Shown piece after piece: positions 13,701-28,020 of a stretch of DNA of 64,000 nt. The notes below the pieces were generated by a model. It was not told the origin of the DNA. It saw nothing but the letters and a program-made list of their open reading frames with translations, and did not search any database. The translations under genes were made by a program, and so were the position numbers. Where the stretch lies: contig JAGGNK010006448.1 in the NCBI GenBank assembly GCA_017590115.1, positions 5,315,595 through 5,379,594 of the forward strand. The letters run 5' to 3'. Positions within the stretch are counted from its first letter, which is position 1. Every line of letters begins with the position of its first letter. This DNA is from Montifringilla adamsi. Taxonomy: Eukaryota; Chordata; Aves; Passeriformes; Passeridae.

Positions 13701-16307
13701 CTTTATTATTTTATTCTCCTGTTCTTTTTGTTCGTGTCTTAAATCAGAGTTGTTAATTAAAATTTGTTAAGCAAAAAAAATAAATAAAACTCCCTAAGGT
13801 ATAAAACTAAGTTCTGAAAGAGATACACACAAATATACTATAGTTTAAGGTTGTTAAGATTTCAACTGACCCTGGTGTACTTCACTAAGATGATGTGTGC
13901 CTATTTTTCCTGCTCTGATGTTGTTTACTAAGAAACAAAAATTTAAAAAAAAAGTCTAAAAGTGCATGATAAATATATATGTTGACATCATTAGTAAAAG
14001 GAATAAAAAGTAACAAAGGTAGCTAATAAATATATTTAAATCAACGATCAAGTATGTGTGAAAACCATGCTAAAATGTAAATGGTCTAAGCACAAGCACC
14101 TGCGTTAATTTCAGTGAGGAAATTATAGCTGTGAAAATTAAAGTAAAGCACACCATTACTTTTCAAGTTCATCTTTTTAATTAAACAAAATCGACATAGG
14201 AGTCTTGCACATAATTACTATGAACTGAGGCAGGACTAAATTCCTTAAATTACTTGATGATTCCCACAAGCATGTGATAAATTCTGTGGCTTTTGGGGGG
14301 AGTTGTTTGTTTCTTTGTTTGTTTTCTTTTTGTTGAGTCTCATGCTATTTTGTGACAAAATTTAATTCTTTGTTCAGTGCTAGTGGTTTTTTTCCAGGAG
14401 CATTTTTTTTCCTAGGGAGAAAATTCCCTTTTCTTCATTTAGTGAACCTAATTTAAGCATTCATACAAGTAACAAGTCAATATCATAGATTACAATATGT
14501 GTAAATGTCTAGCAAAAGCTGAAGACAGGAGAAATTTTACTAATATGTTACATATTTTCTTTAAAACATACTTGAACAAAAATAATACATTTCAAAATAA
14601 TTCTATTTGGAATTCACAATTTGAAATGAATCTTGGAATTTAAATAAAATATTCCCAGTGCTCTGGATTCTTAATAAACATAGAATAAGAGTTTATATGT
14701 AATTTCTTGGGTTTTTTTAAAAAAGTGAATTTCTCTCTGATACTTTTGAGCAATGGTTTTCATACTAACTAAGCTAAAAAACATCTCAAAAGGCCAAAAT
14801 TAACATGCTTTTCTTGTTAATATTGAAGAAAATAAGTTGCAATAGATTGGAGTTTTATATTCCTGAACAGTTTTGAAAGAACTCTGCTTGGTATTGGAAT
14901 GTGGTCTGCTAAGAATGATACAGCAAGGAAGTCACCTTCAACTTCTACAGTATTTGGTCAACAGTCTTGCATTATTTTTTTTTTGACTACCAAAATTTGG
15001 GGAAATTTGCTAAAGTAGATCTGTTAAAAACAGTGAACACAGCATAAACACTTTACTAGTATATTATCATCAGGGTTTGGTAAGCATGCAAAGGTTGTAT
15101 TTTACAGTTCCTACAAAAAGACATGCTTGTGATTTCTCATTTCAAAAATGGGTGTAGAACATTACAGGACTACTATGAGTTTTTATTTTAATCAGTCTAA
15201 TGGAAATGTCTGTAGATCAGGAAACATGATTCATGGCAAAAATGTTCAAATCAGTGTGCACTTTATTCTAAGATGGGATATATTATATAAAGAGTAATAT
15301 GACAACTGTCCTTGGAAATTTGGACAAAATGACTTCAGATCTGTGGAACAAATCCAAAGATTTGTGAGGCTTTAATGATTAATTTTTGGGGACATTTTGA
15401 AATATTTTATGTTCTTTTTTAATAACATTAAAAAATAACAAATTAACAAGAGGAAATTATTTGAATTCTTTCCATTCTCTACTTATACAAGTACATTCTG
15501 ACAAACACCAATAAGAAAGTAGTTTCAAGTAATCTCTGGGCTTTATTTTGTGCACAGATACATGGGCATAAAATGCCGAAAAACCTACAAATTATTAAAT
15601 AATTTCATAGGAACTTGTGAAAGTTTTGTATTCAAATATTTGTCTCAACAGCTTTAGGAATGTTGTATTTGAATACCCTGACCAAGTCAATGGGGTATAG
15701 AAAACTGCCAGTCTTAACAGCCAATTGTCCTTTATTGTCTGTAAAGAGAATTTCAATCTGTAATGCCTTGAAGAGACTGGCACAGAGAGTCCTGGATCTG
15801 CTTGTTTTAGTCTGTATCCCTAGATGAAGCCAAAACCACTAGCAGTCAGTCTTTCATGATAGGCTCTAGACAGATATATATATATATAAAATGTCCCAGC
15901 TTTGTACTTCATTTCCAACAACTGATAAAAAATAATTTTAAAAATGTCTGTTGCCTTTTTGCTAAAAAATCAATGTAGCTACGGGAAGAAACTCAACCAT
16001 TAATGAAACAACAGTTTATGTAATTGGACCAAAAAATGACATCTATAATTATTTGTATGACCTTCTTCCTCAAATATAGAAATTATATAACTATCTGAGG
16101 ATGATACATTGTATGGAAATTTCAAGTTATCCAATTTTTTTCTTCCTTCACAGCCTTTGGACTATTGCTAGCCTTAGGTTTCCATGCATAAAAAAAAGTG
16201 TAATAACTTTTGTACTATGTTAGTGTTGTTTTTCTTTCCCAGTTCTGGTTTGATTTCTGTCTTAGGGCACTGGTCGATCAAGGATTCTGTGTTACATTTC
16301 TGGGTTT

Positions 16308-16311
16308 TATA

Positions 16312-16343
<32 letters not shown>
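16308..16343. repeat. (TA)n dinucleotide repeat followed by poly(T)
   Basis: About ten TA units pass directly into a run of about 16 T. The overlapping 70-codon open frame (16184-16396) owes its Y/I and F stretches to this repeat. Confidence 0.95.
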
Positions 16344-18935
16344 GGTCTGCTTCTGAGGCATTTAACGAGGTTTTCTTAGCCTTTCAGGTTCATTGAGCTT
16401 GTGAAAGTTGTGGCAATGTCAGCTTCCAATCTTATGCCTTGGGAAGCAGAGGGAATTGAAGAGGTCAGGGGCTGCTGGGCAGCAGTCAGCTATTAGAGTA
16501 TAAAAAGTAATAATAGTCATGGCTCACTAAAGAAGGTAGCAAGAGAATGCAGAACCAAGCTCACAGCAGAGCAAAGAAATGCTGACTTTGTAAAGGTAAA
16601 CAATATATATAAAATACAAAATCTTTCTCAAAATGGTATAGAGATTAGGTCAGACCTCAACTTACTTACTAAAAACCAACAAAATTAAGTATACAAAATT
16701 ATTTATTTCCTGTACTGTTTCAGGATATTAGACTACAGATAGCTTGTTCTTTGACTCCCTTTTCACTATGTTACCTGCACAGTGTTATTTCAAAAGCTGA
16801 ATCGTATGCTGTCTAACAACTGGCACATTAGTTGAGAGACTGCATTTATTCGGTAATTGTTAGCAATTAATATAAGTTTAAAAGTCAGGGAAAAGGTATC
16901 AGCAAAATATTTTGGGATAAAACTAAACATGTAATCACAGGGAGAAGGCCTGAGAATGAGGAAAAAATATTTTAAAACATTTTATTTTTGTAGAATGTGT
17001 AATAGTTTTTATCAAACATGAACTAGATTTGACTACTCTCTTATCAACTGTTAGAAATGGTCATGGCATCAAAATGAGGACAGATCAGTTTCTATAAATG
17101 CCTACAAAAACATTGGGCAGAGTAGTAGTGTCACTATGTCAAAATCTGACACAGCCCTTAGTGTGACACCCAGTATTGTTTTTTTTATTATCAGAAATAA
17201 TTATACCCTTATAAAAAACAATGTCAGTCATGAACTTAAAATTATACATATTTCCTAATTATTTTCCTTTTTATATTATTTTTGAAAAACAAGCAAACAA
17301 AAAAAAAAAAAAACCTAACATTTTCAATTCTACTTAAAGAAATTATTGCCTGTGATACATATGAGGTAAACGGAGCACAGCAAACCATAGTACCATGGAA
17401 CTATAGAACCATAGATTAATGTCCAGTGTGTGAAGTTATGGAAACCCTTGACCTAAGGAATACAACCTGATGAAGCAAATAGAATTCCAGTTTCTATTCC
17501 GTGGCATTACTTGCTCCCAGAATCCTAGAGAAATATGCAAATTTTGACTGAAAGCTAAAAAAATAATTAAATGTTAAATAAATATAAATATTCAGAATGG
17601 GATTTGTAATGTATGAAGCCCATCTCTACATAAGTTACTTATTTCAGTATAAGCATGTATTAGGAGTTACAAGAAATTAATTAATTGAAATGCTTCCTCT
17701 ACAGAATTCTATTGCTGACTTGGCATCTTAATAGGATAATTTTGATTCAGTGTGTGATTTGGGTAAATTTTGCCAGGGCAGCTTTTAGTGTTCAGTCCTT
17801 CACCTGCTCAGCATCAGCATTCCAGACGTGCTGTTCACATATGTTTCACAAGTACAAAAGAGGGCATTTTGTGCTGCAAATTGCAAACTAAATAGTGACC
17901 TACTGAGTAAACCACTATTCCTCTATTGTCAGCACCTCTTCTTCCCAACTTTGGGGGCAGTGTTGCCATAGCCCCTCTGCTGAATGCTTGTGTGACATTG
18001 CTTTCCTTGTGATAATGCTGCACATGGTGCCAGGATGTGACTGAGTTTGCTATGAATCTGGTGGTAAAAATGATCTTCCTGTCCCCTGATTTTCCTTTAT
18101 CTCTGTGTGTTGATTGCTGAAATCTTTTCTTTGATAAAGTCTTTTTCTATTTGTCATGGAGTAACAGCTGGCTATGACAGGCTAGACAAGAAGGGAGACA
18201 AATATTGCTACAATTTCTACTGGAAGGCAGGGTGAGAAAATTTTATTTTAGGTAAATGAGTGTATCATGGTAGTACAGACTGGGTGTAAGAGTGGTAATT
18301 TTGGAAGCAGTGATTTACTTACTTATGTTGACAGACTGTTTTAAATTTCCAAATTGTAATAATGGATTCTGTGACCCTTGAAAAACAGACAATTTAGTCA
18401 GGCAGACCTTCCAGATCATGGCACTCAAGACATATGCTCTGAGAGATTAATAATTTATTTTTTTAAACAATAAAAGACATTATTTTCTTCTAAAGTAATT
18501 TAAATGTTTATTATATCTGAATCTAAACCTATTATTTTAGGTTATCAAAGACTAAATTTGTGTTTAACAAATGTAAATATTAACACACATACTGGCAATT
18601 TTTTCCATATGGATATCTACTCTACGTGACTACCCATTTCTTATTTATATTCACTCATATTTTTAATTTTTTGTTATTGCCTTTGAGTTAGTTAACCTGG
18701 GGAAAAAAAAAAAGCCTATATTAAACAGAAAAACCTCAAACATAAAATGAACTACACTGTACATAGCATCCCACCGTTTTATGCTGAATGTTTCCTTTTA
18801 TTGCAATTTATGTCAATGATAAGTGTGAGTGAACACTTGATTAAAAACATAACAATCATCATAATGAATCTTTTGCTCAAAGTACAGTTTGCTAAAATAG
18901 AGCTTTGGCCTTCTGATTATAACAAGGGTGGATTT

Positions 18936-19049
18936 TGAGGTGAGGGGGTGGTTTTCTTTTGGTTTTTTTTGTGTTTTTGTTTCAGTTGGTTGGTTGGTTG
19001 ATTTTTGTTTGTGTTTGTTTTGGTTTGGTTTGGGATTTTTTTTGGTTAT
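18936..19049. repeat. G/T-rich low-complexity tract
   Basis: About 110 bases almost free of C and poor in A on the plus strand, with words GTTGGTTGGTTGGTTG, TTTGTTTGTGTTTG and TTTGGTTTGGTTTGGG. This is the complement of the A/C-rich tracts elsewhere in the window. Confidence 0.85.
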
Positions 19050-19414
19050 GGTATTTTAGTTAAAATTAAGGTTAAAGATAGAAAAGTGTTATCTTAAAAT
19101 TAGTGGAATTTATGAAAAATAGTCCCTTTTCAAAATGACACTTATTTACAATATCATGTCTATGTATGACTTTTTCTGATCAAAAATATTGCCTTTTCTT
19201 CCATTAACTTCTCCTCAACTACTTTCTGCATTCTCCTTAATATGCCAATATACAAACTTTTCCCCTGGAGGAATGTGTGTTCTCACTCTGTTATAACACC
19301 TACAGTACCTTGGTTTCAATATTTCATTTTAATATTCGGCTCCTCAGGAGCTTCCTAGTTTCATTCTTAAAGTAGGAAAAGTAATAATTTCTTATCCCTA
19401 ACAGTCTATAGTTT

Positions 19415-19470
19415 TTGTGTGGTGGTTGGTTTTTTGGGTTGCTTTTGTTGTTTCAGGTTTTTTTTTTTTC
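19415..19470. repeat. G/T-rich low-complexity tract
   Basis: Includes GTGTGGTGGTTGGTTTTTTG, GGTTGCTTTTGTTG and a run of T. Same type as the tract at 18936-19049, roughly 370 bases downstream of it. Confidence 0.8.
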
Positions 19471-22400
19471 AGCGAATAGATGAATAGGTCTTCCCTGCAA
19501 CTATATCATAGCCAAAAATTATTTGCTGTAATATTTAACTCATTTCTAATTCAGAAATCAATGAAAAACAGTCAATTTCAAAATGTTTATTGTTTAAGTT
19601 TTCCTAACTAATGCTGGCCAAATATGTATTTTAGTACTACAATTGAAATCCAAGACTTTATATCTGCCACTCTGGAGGAATATAAGCTTCAGTACAATTC
19701 TGAAAAATGTGCAGATGTATTTTGTTAACTATAAAGCATCTAGCTCTCTTTGAAGGGATGAGATACTCGGAGACTTATTTTTTTCTCTTGAGTCCTCATT
19801 CTGCCTTTTGTCTGAATTATTTTATCTGCTCATCTAACAAGTTCAGATATTTAATTAAACATTGGATGCTTGGTCACAGCTTATCTGAACCTCTTGCTTT
19901 GGAAATCTGACATGAACTGTATGCCACTTGAGATTCTCACTACACTTTTGATTTTGGGCAAGTCAGATATGCTTAGCAATATTGCAGAAAGTGTATCAAA
20001 CACATAGTACAAAAAACCTCAACAGAACTCTTGCAAAGCACAAAGTCATTCCTATCTCCTTTAGGCTTTGGGGAAAAGAATAAGGATTTCCAATCAGAGG
20101 AGCCAGAGTAGTGATGTCATGAAAATGCTTACAGCATGAACACAGTGTAGGATCTTACACACAGACCTTATTTCCACTTATGCTTTCTTACATTTTACTG
20201 TTATTTCAGAACATTTACTTATGTTTTAGATTATGCAGTGCTCTGATAAGGTCTGATGTTTCTTTCCACACACACAGATTGGAGTGTGCGAGAAGTTAAG
20301 GTAAACCTAGACACCTCCCTGAAGAGATTTAGGCTTGAATATATAATGGAACACTGGAACCAGGTATTGCCTAGACTAGAGCCAGAGGGATGAGAGTCTT
20401 CCAGGTTTGGCTTGACTCTCCTTCCTCTAACAGTAGACTTATTAATTCCATGCATTTATTTTGTCACTTCTCAGGAAACACACCATTGCATTGATTGCTC
20501 CCTCCCTGTCTCCCATATGGATTTCAAGCTAAGATTAGACTGAGAAACAACCCCAACATATGAGAAATGAATCTATCTCTTTGCTTCCTTATTGGATTAC
20601 CTTTAAATACACTTTATTCATTATTGTTTTGTCCAGTGCTCTCCTATAAAACATCCAAAATGTTTGGAAGTTCCTCATTTTACTGCTACAGAGAGTACAA
20701 TTAGTACAGCACTGGGACATCACATTAAATGAAAAACAAAAGAGCATTTAGTCCATTCTTTGTACAGACACATTGTTTCTTCTGGCAATAAATATCTGTG
20801 GAATTAAAAAGGATAACACAGCAAAGGTGACATCTAAAACATTTGATGTTTAATTTTTAAATTATTAAGGTAATTCAACAAGGTCAGTCTCAGTACTCCA
20901 AACTTTATTTCTGTTTCAAAAATAAATCCACTAGGCCACAGGTACAAAGCCAGACAGGATTGCACAGTAGTGCTCTTCTGTGTCATTAAGACACCGCATA
21001 GTCATGTTTTTTAGACATCTATCAATAAAAAACTATCAGAAATAAACAGAGCAGAAATGGATAAAAATTGTAAATTATTTTATTAAGCAATCAAACATGA
21101 AAACAAACAATAAATGAACAACGATTTGATTATATTTTTATTTAAAATTAATTCTATCTCATCTTTATTAAACAGAAGGTTTAACTTTATATTATATGAT
21201 TATTTTATTCCACAAATCAAAACTAACAGGCACATGCTTTATATGATTTTTGGTCTTGAAAATATTTTTCACATAATCTTGAAAGCGTTTACTATTTTTT
21301 TTTATTACTTCTCTTTCTTCTTTTTTTGACACTATAATTCTGTGTAACAATGTATGAACAACATAAATTTTAAACACTTTCATGTCTGTATGACAGTATG
21401 AATATTGATTCACTCTATGCAGTGAAACAAAAACATCACAATTAGTAAACACACAATATTTTATAAAATATATTCATCATTAAAATAAGTGTCACATTTT
21501 TCCTTTTTCTGAAATGGCACATTTGAACTGTTTTAGGACCTAGCTAAAAGTTTCTACATAAGGTTCTCCTGAATAATCTTTCTTTTCTTATACTAAGCAA
21601 TATGCTCTCCTTTAGTCCTTTTTTCTCCAATTTTTTCTGGTTTTTATTTTTTTTCTGTATGTAATACTTTCCTTTCTATTATCATCATAAGCATGTTTTG
21701 ACTTTTTATTTAATTTTATTTACATTTAACTTATTCCCTCTTGTCTTATCATCTTTTCTCATAACATTATGCAATATGGTTTGAGTGCTGCTCTCCTACC
21801 CTATTATCCTTCTCCTGTCACCTCAGGACTTTGTTTCATAATTTCTTTCCTACCCTTTATATTTCCACTTTCATCTTCACTTTTCCCTTTTTAGAGGAGT
21901 ATTCCACTACTTTGAACTGTTACTTGCAACTTTCACTTCTTTCCCCAAATAAAAGGTGTGCACTTTTGTCTCTACATTCATGACAGCATCCTGTCATTTA
22001 CCTTCCTCTTCTATTTTTTACTTTATTTTTTTTCTATTTATGAGTGTTCTTATACTCATAAATAATATTTTGAAACATATGTTGATGCATGTGTTTTGTT
22101 TCTGACCAGGACATCTATAGATGTCATTTACCTGACCACTTTCAGATGCAAAAATGTAAATTCTTACAAATGTTTTTGGTCAGTCTGCAGATAAAAGCTA
22201 ACATTAGGAAGGAATTCTATGATAGATAAGTCAGATACAAACACCCATAACAGGTCTTCCTTTACTCTAGGAGAAAATCTTTGTGTTTAGCCTCTTCTGC
22301 TTTCAGAAAAGGGTATCAGATATGATGAGAAATTCCCAACACATGCATACCACATGAATAAACATTTGGATGAGTGGACAGTCCTACATAAGTCATTTAC

Positions 22401-22590
22401 AATTGAAACTATATCTGTTAAACATTTTACATGAAATTAAACACCAACATGAGAATATCCATTCAGTGTGGTAGATATTTACTCTCCTTTTTTATGTCTG
22501 CTTTTTGTGTCAGATTGCACAGAATAGTCTTGAGCTACAGACCTTGGAACTTGCTTGATGAGGCAACTACATTTCTCTAGAATGTTTGTA

Positions 22591-22669
22591 TTTCCTTCCT
22601 TCCTTCCTTCCTTCCTTCCTTCCTTCCTTCCTTCCTTCCTTCCTCCCTCCCTCCCTCCCTCCCTCCCTC
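22591..22669. repeat. Compound tetranucleotide microsatellite (TTCC)n(TCCC)n
   Basis: About thirteen TTCC units run directly into about six TCCC units, giving a pure pyrimidine strand of roughly 79 bases. A pure polypyrimidine-polypurine tract of this length can form triplex (H-) DNA and is expected to be length-polymorphic. Confidence 0.98.
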
Positions 22670-24832
22670 ATTGGTTGCTAGTTCTCTCTCAAAAGAAAGA
22701 TCTCTTTTGATGCATAGTCAAAAGAACACATCTACTGGCTTATACCTACTCTCAGAAAACTCTACGTGCTCGTCAGTAGGAAGAAAAACTGTTTTCTATT
22801 TGCTTAAGATGATTAGAAGTATATGTGTTTAAACTTATGCATGCAAGTATTATATATGTGTATGTATTTAAGCATGATTAATAGCAGGCAATCTGAGCTT
22901 CTTCACCAAGGTGTCTAGCTTACAATGCAGAGGGACTGATTTATCCTAGACTAGTGAGCATCAAGATATAGGTAAACAAATGTCTACACTATAATTTGAT
23001 TGTAGTAAGATTCTAGGATTCCTCATTAACTAGTGTCTGCCCCTGAGTGGATTGCAGTAAGTCATTACTTGAATACTCCTGATCCATTTTGATAAATAAA
23101 ATGAAATAATTTTAACTTTGTCATAGACATTAGCCTCGTTCTGAAATGTTATAAAACCCAAGGAGATGACAAATGAAGCTGATGTAAAAATAATCAAGTA
23201 TTGATTTAAGTCAGAAAGAAAAGTGCTCACTAGCTTGTGAGCACCAAGTCCACAATCCCTGTAGGTTTGTCATATTGCATCCGAGTTACAGCAAACAGGT
23301 AAAGAGATTAGAAGCCTTGTTTTACAGGGTTTTAATGTATTCAGAGTTTAAATGAGTGTCAGTGCTTGTAATGAAATGTAGAAGACCATTAGAAGTATTT
23401 TGATTTAATGTTGGCCAAAAGTTTTTATTTTTTTATAATTTATTATGATGAAATTGCTAGAATTTGGATCAGTACTGGAACACAGAGTTACTCCAACCTT
23501 CCAATCACATCAGGAAAAAAAACTTCTAAAACTTCGGAGCTGTCAATATTCTAAGATCACATCAAGATTTAAACTCTTCTAGGCCCTGTCTCCTTTTGGA
23601 AACAGAGTGGTTGGAGTCAATTAGTAATGCAAAACGCATTTTGCTTATCATCAATAAAACTTTTGCTTTGCAGTTGGCAAATCAGTTGGAAAATAAAACT
23701 GGCAAACACTATCCATATTGTATGATACCTTCTGACAATTTTTCAAGATTATTTCACTTCTTTTGCCATTTATGTGTAAGTTTAGGGAACAGTTACTGGA
23801 AAAGCTTCCAGTCTGTTCCTTGTCACAAGAAACCTGCATTTACTTTTCTGAAATGGAAAAATTCAAGTAGCACTGAAGAACAAAATTAATGGTTGCACAG
23901 TTTTTGCAGGGAATGTACAAGAAAAACAAAACTGTGTTATGTGTTGTGATAAATAAAATAATTTCTTTAAAAACCCATTTAAAAAAATGTATTACCTTGT
24001 CACACTGAGATGCTGCAAATTTTTACAGAATGAAAAGGAGCTAATAGCTGCTTTTGACAAGTATATAATAATTCCTCTTTTGAAATTATTTTTAAAGGAA
24101 TTTTTAAATGGAAAATTTAAAAAAAACACCTTTAACAAGATTGCAGATGCTGAGAATTTTCTTTTCTTGAAAGAAAATTCTCCTTCACCAGCCTGTGCTG
24201 AACCTGTCTTTATTAATATAATTCAACTATATTTCTAAAATATAGCTTGAAGGAAGATTTAAATAGAGAAACTAGGATATAAAAGCGGTCTCACTGAAAA
24301 GAAAGGTGATCTATTATCATAGTATAACTTACAATTATAATAGTTCAAAGAAACACAGAGGTTCCAATTTAAATTTCTTAACTAATTTCTAATGAGTCCA
24401 TAATATTGTTGCTCATTTACAACAGAAGTTCCACACTAACAAGTTTTAACAGTTCTTACCTCTGAACAAGGCTAAGTAGTAAAGCCAGGCTCATCATCCA
24501 TTTCCATAAACTAGTCAGCTTCTGTCATGGCTAAATTTTCAAAAATAATCATATGCTTTTTTACACATATGCAAGAAATAAATACATATTCTATGAAAAG
24601 TATTTGCATTGTAATGACAATTTATTTACTCTGTTTATTTACTCTGACAAAGATTAGCACCATACCATGAATCACAGTACAAAACAGTATCCGTGTGAAG
24701 ACAAGTTTTCTGGAAAAACAATGATCCTGATGAAAACCTGTAATGCCTTTTTAATTCCTTTCCTTACAAAGTGCAGAATTATCTTCTATCCTTTTCTTCA
24801 AAAGAAAAAGTGATATTTGCCATACCCCCTCC

Positions 24833-24888
24833 CAATTATTAATAAAATAACATTATATTATTATAACAATTATTAATAAAATAACATT
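24833..24888. repeat. Two perfect 22-bp direct repeats
   Basis: CAATTATTAATAAAATAACA followed by TT occurs at 24833-24854 and again at 24867-24888, separated by 12 bases. Probably a local duplication in AT-rich DNA. Confidence 0.9.
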
Positions 24889-26960
24889 TTAACTTTATCA
24901 TACAGTATAAAATTCTTTAAAGCTCATAAACTCTGTATTAAGTGACATTTCCAAATATCAAGTCTGGTTTTTATTCTATATGAATAAGGGTTGGAATCTT
25001 TAAGGAATGTATCATATATACAGTAATGACATCAAAGAAATATGGTTTTGCTGAATAGAATAATATCAAAATGCATGTTGATTAGGGTAGAAGAATAAGA
25101 AGGAAACAGTGCCAAGGAAAGAGGTTGGTTGTTTTTTGTTTTTTTCAAAATTACATAAAGTAGAAAAAATGGCAAACAGAGAAAACTGACATATTCATAC
25201 CTACCAGATTGTCAGGTGGGCTGCTTTAGAACATTTTTACGACTCACCACTGTGCAAATACTGCTGCCAAAGGCAGATGGAGGAAAATGCCAAGCATATG
25301 TGAAGAAGGTCAACAAAGATACTAAGAGGAAGGAAACACAACACCGCTTTAAACATTTTTATGGCACTCTGTGTTACAGCTACAAAAAACTGACATCTTA
25401 GGATGGCTGGGAAGAAAAACCTAGGAGCAGGAAGATGCTTTTGGCATAGGGTTAATTAATTGGCTAGTCTACTATAAATTATGATTTCCAATACCAGCAG
25501 GGGGATGTGCTCCTTAGCATGTAGTGTAAACCATAGTACATATAAAAAGTTTTCCCAGAGAGCCCTAAAGTTCCTGTTCAGCTCCAGTACTTGGTTTTCT
25601 ATGGTATGAGCCAATGAGTGGAGCTGCTATATGGGGCACACAAGCTCCTGGGTTTTGGCTGATTCTGGTTACAACATATAGCTCCTCCACCTATGCCAGG
25701 GACACCAGGAGTGTTTCAAAGTACATTGGTTTAGACATATCTCTGGGGCCAGTGTTGGTAAGCACTTAATTTTTTATTCCTTGGCATGGGCTTGAGAAAT
25801 TCTTCAATGGGATACAAAGTTCCTTTATGACCAGAAAGCATTTCATTTTAGTAGGTAGTTGTTGTTTATTGGGTAGTTCAGCTAGGATAAGACCAGGGGA
25901 AGTCTTCCACTGTACTGGGTGATGGGTTGTTTATATTACAAGGCTGCATTAATTATGACATTTGCCATTGAGGAGACAAATTCTCCAAATGGCGGGCTGG
26001 GGTTTCTCTGTGACATGAAACAACGAGGCTTGGCGGAGATCATGCTACACTGCCCACAAGATTATCAGAATTGCTAAATTTAAACTGGGAGGAGAGGAAA
26101 ATCTCAAAGGGTTTTCCTTGTATCATCTTTCTAATTGATTGTAGTGGAAACCTCAACATCACAATTAAGAGTAAAATGGAGGAGGTTCAATAAGACATCT
26201 TTGTACTGTTCTCAACTCAATGTGTCAATATACAGAAGCATTTGTTGACTGCAATACCAACATATTTTTCCAGAATAAATTTAAGGTATCTATCATGTGT
26301 CTTCACTTGTGCAAGGATTTAATGTAAAACAGAATGCTGTAAAAGACTGAGAAAGGGCATTGCTTAAAGATGAAATTGCTGTGTACTTCAGGACTTGCTA
26401 GGAGAGACAATCCCGAAGATCACTATCTACTTTATGTTTTCCATTACAAATGGAATAAATGTCAGAGTGATGCATTCTAATCCAAAGCATCCTGCATTGA
26501 CAAGATTTTACACTGATGCTGTAATTTTCTATATGATTTTGGGGCAGAAGAAGGTGATGAATGTTCCCTAATAATTTTTAGTTTGATAATATAGTTTTAT
26601 TATTCATTACAGTGTTTCACAATAAATTTATGCAGGGCCCCAAAGGAGACATTGTCATTTCAAGAAAAGTAGTAGCTCTTACCAAGCCTTCCTAAGACAC
26701 CTTACAAAATGAAATTCCTCAAGGCAATAATTTATAAAAGTGGTTTTTATTGCTAAAAACACTATAAAGCAGAACATAATCAGTAACACGATGAAGTGAA
26801 TGTCTTTCCTTAGTCCAGAACAGTTCTCCCTATAAAGTGTGTGTTGTCAATAATCATTTACTCTTAATAAAAACAGTCCTATAAAATAATTATTTTGAAA
26901 CTTTATGGCTTCAGACTCCAAACTTGTTAGTTTTCATATCTAGATACAGAGGTTTTGGTG

Positions 26961-26968
26961 TGACGTCA
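26961..26968. promoter_or_regulatory. Perfect cAMP-response element (CRE) palindrome
   Basis: TGACGTCA in the context GGTGTGACGTCACTAA. This is the full CREB/ATF consensus with its central CpG intact in otherwise CpG-poor DNA. No recognisable LTR contains it. An 8-mer can arise by chance, so function is an inference. Confidence 0.35.
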
Positions 26969-28003
26969 CTAAACCAGCAAGCTCAAGGTTGCAATACTGA
27001 TCATTCAGTGGACAACAATATTTATTTGAAGTTTATAAGAGAGTTTATTTCAGGAAATACACCTACCTCTTTTTTCTTCTTTTTATTTATTTTTTTTTAA
27101 TTTCTCATTTTTTCTTTAATGTGAATATAAATATTTAATTCACGCTTGTGTGTTTGGTTTTTTAATAGCTAGACCATATTGCTTTTGACTGACTGTTTAT
27201 ATTTTCTTTATTTTACTTCCTTCTGTTTCCCACAAGATGCCTAGGATTAATTCCCAGAAAGGTGGTAACTGTGTAAGTAAATATGTGTGTGCATTGGGAT
27301 GGAGGACATCTGAGATGGAAAATTACACCAAGAGGTGGATTAAACGATGACCTTTGTTGCCTTTTATCTGCTATTTGCTGTAGTTTCTGTAAGGCTCTGA
27401 ATGAGCAATGCGTGTCGAAAGGAGTTCATGCTCACTGAGATGGGCTGTCACTCCTTTGACATTCTCTCAGAGATTTTTCAAAAACAGTTAGAATATTTCA
27501 AGAGATGAGCAAGACCCTAATAATAGGGTGGTGATGAAACTAGGTCTGAAAACTCTGTGTTAAGATTGGAATTAATAGCTGAGCCTTTTTGATTGACAGA
27601 TACATGAACTCATTAAGATTTAATGTAGAAGTTTTAAGTTGTAAGGGTTATCTTTAGAAGTGAGGAAACTAATAGCACACCAAAGATAAAGACTTTAAGA
27701 GAATCCTACAATAGCAAAAATTCCCATAAAACCATATGCTTATTTTATATATATAAAACAAAAAGTTGTCAGAATCTTTGGAGATAAAGAATAGAAATAA
27801 CAGAGGCTCTAGGCTGAGGATCAGATAAGGAAATATTTAAGAATATTAAAGAGTAGGAAAATACTAAGGAAGAATACTACTCTGTGAGAAAACATGCTTA
27901 TGTGTCGATCTACAAATTCTGTAAGGCTTTGGTTTTGACTACAGAAGAACTTGTAAATCTTTCTACAGTTCAAATTATTTATTAGACAGTTTGTTTCCTG
28001 AAG

Positions 28004-28020
28004 TGTAACACTGTGTTACA
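28004..28020. repeat. Perfect 17-bp palindrome
   Basis: TGTAACACTGTGTTACA: eight-base arms around one central T. The unit ACACTGTGTTA recurs immediately, so the palindrome overlaps a short tandem repeat. The arms contain hexamers GTAACA and TGTTAC separated by three bases, the geometry of a nuclear-receptor IR3 site, but the hexamers are not a good match to a steroid-receptor half-site. Confidence 0.6.

Noticed and set aside
22591..22669. Repeat block as a possible CRISPR array
   Set aside because: It is a simple tetranucleotide microsatellite with no spacers, in a eukaryotic context.
23596..23889. 97-codon plus-strand open frame
   Set aside because: No domain, no splice or promoter context, and a similar-length antisense frame; fits chance expectation in AT-rich DNA.
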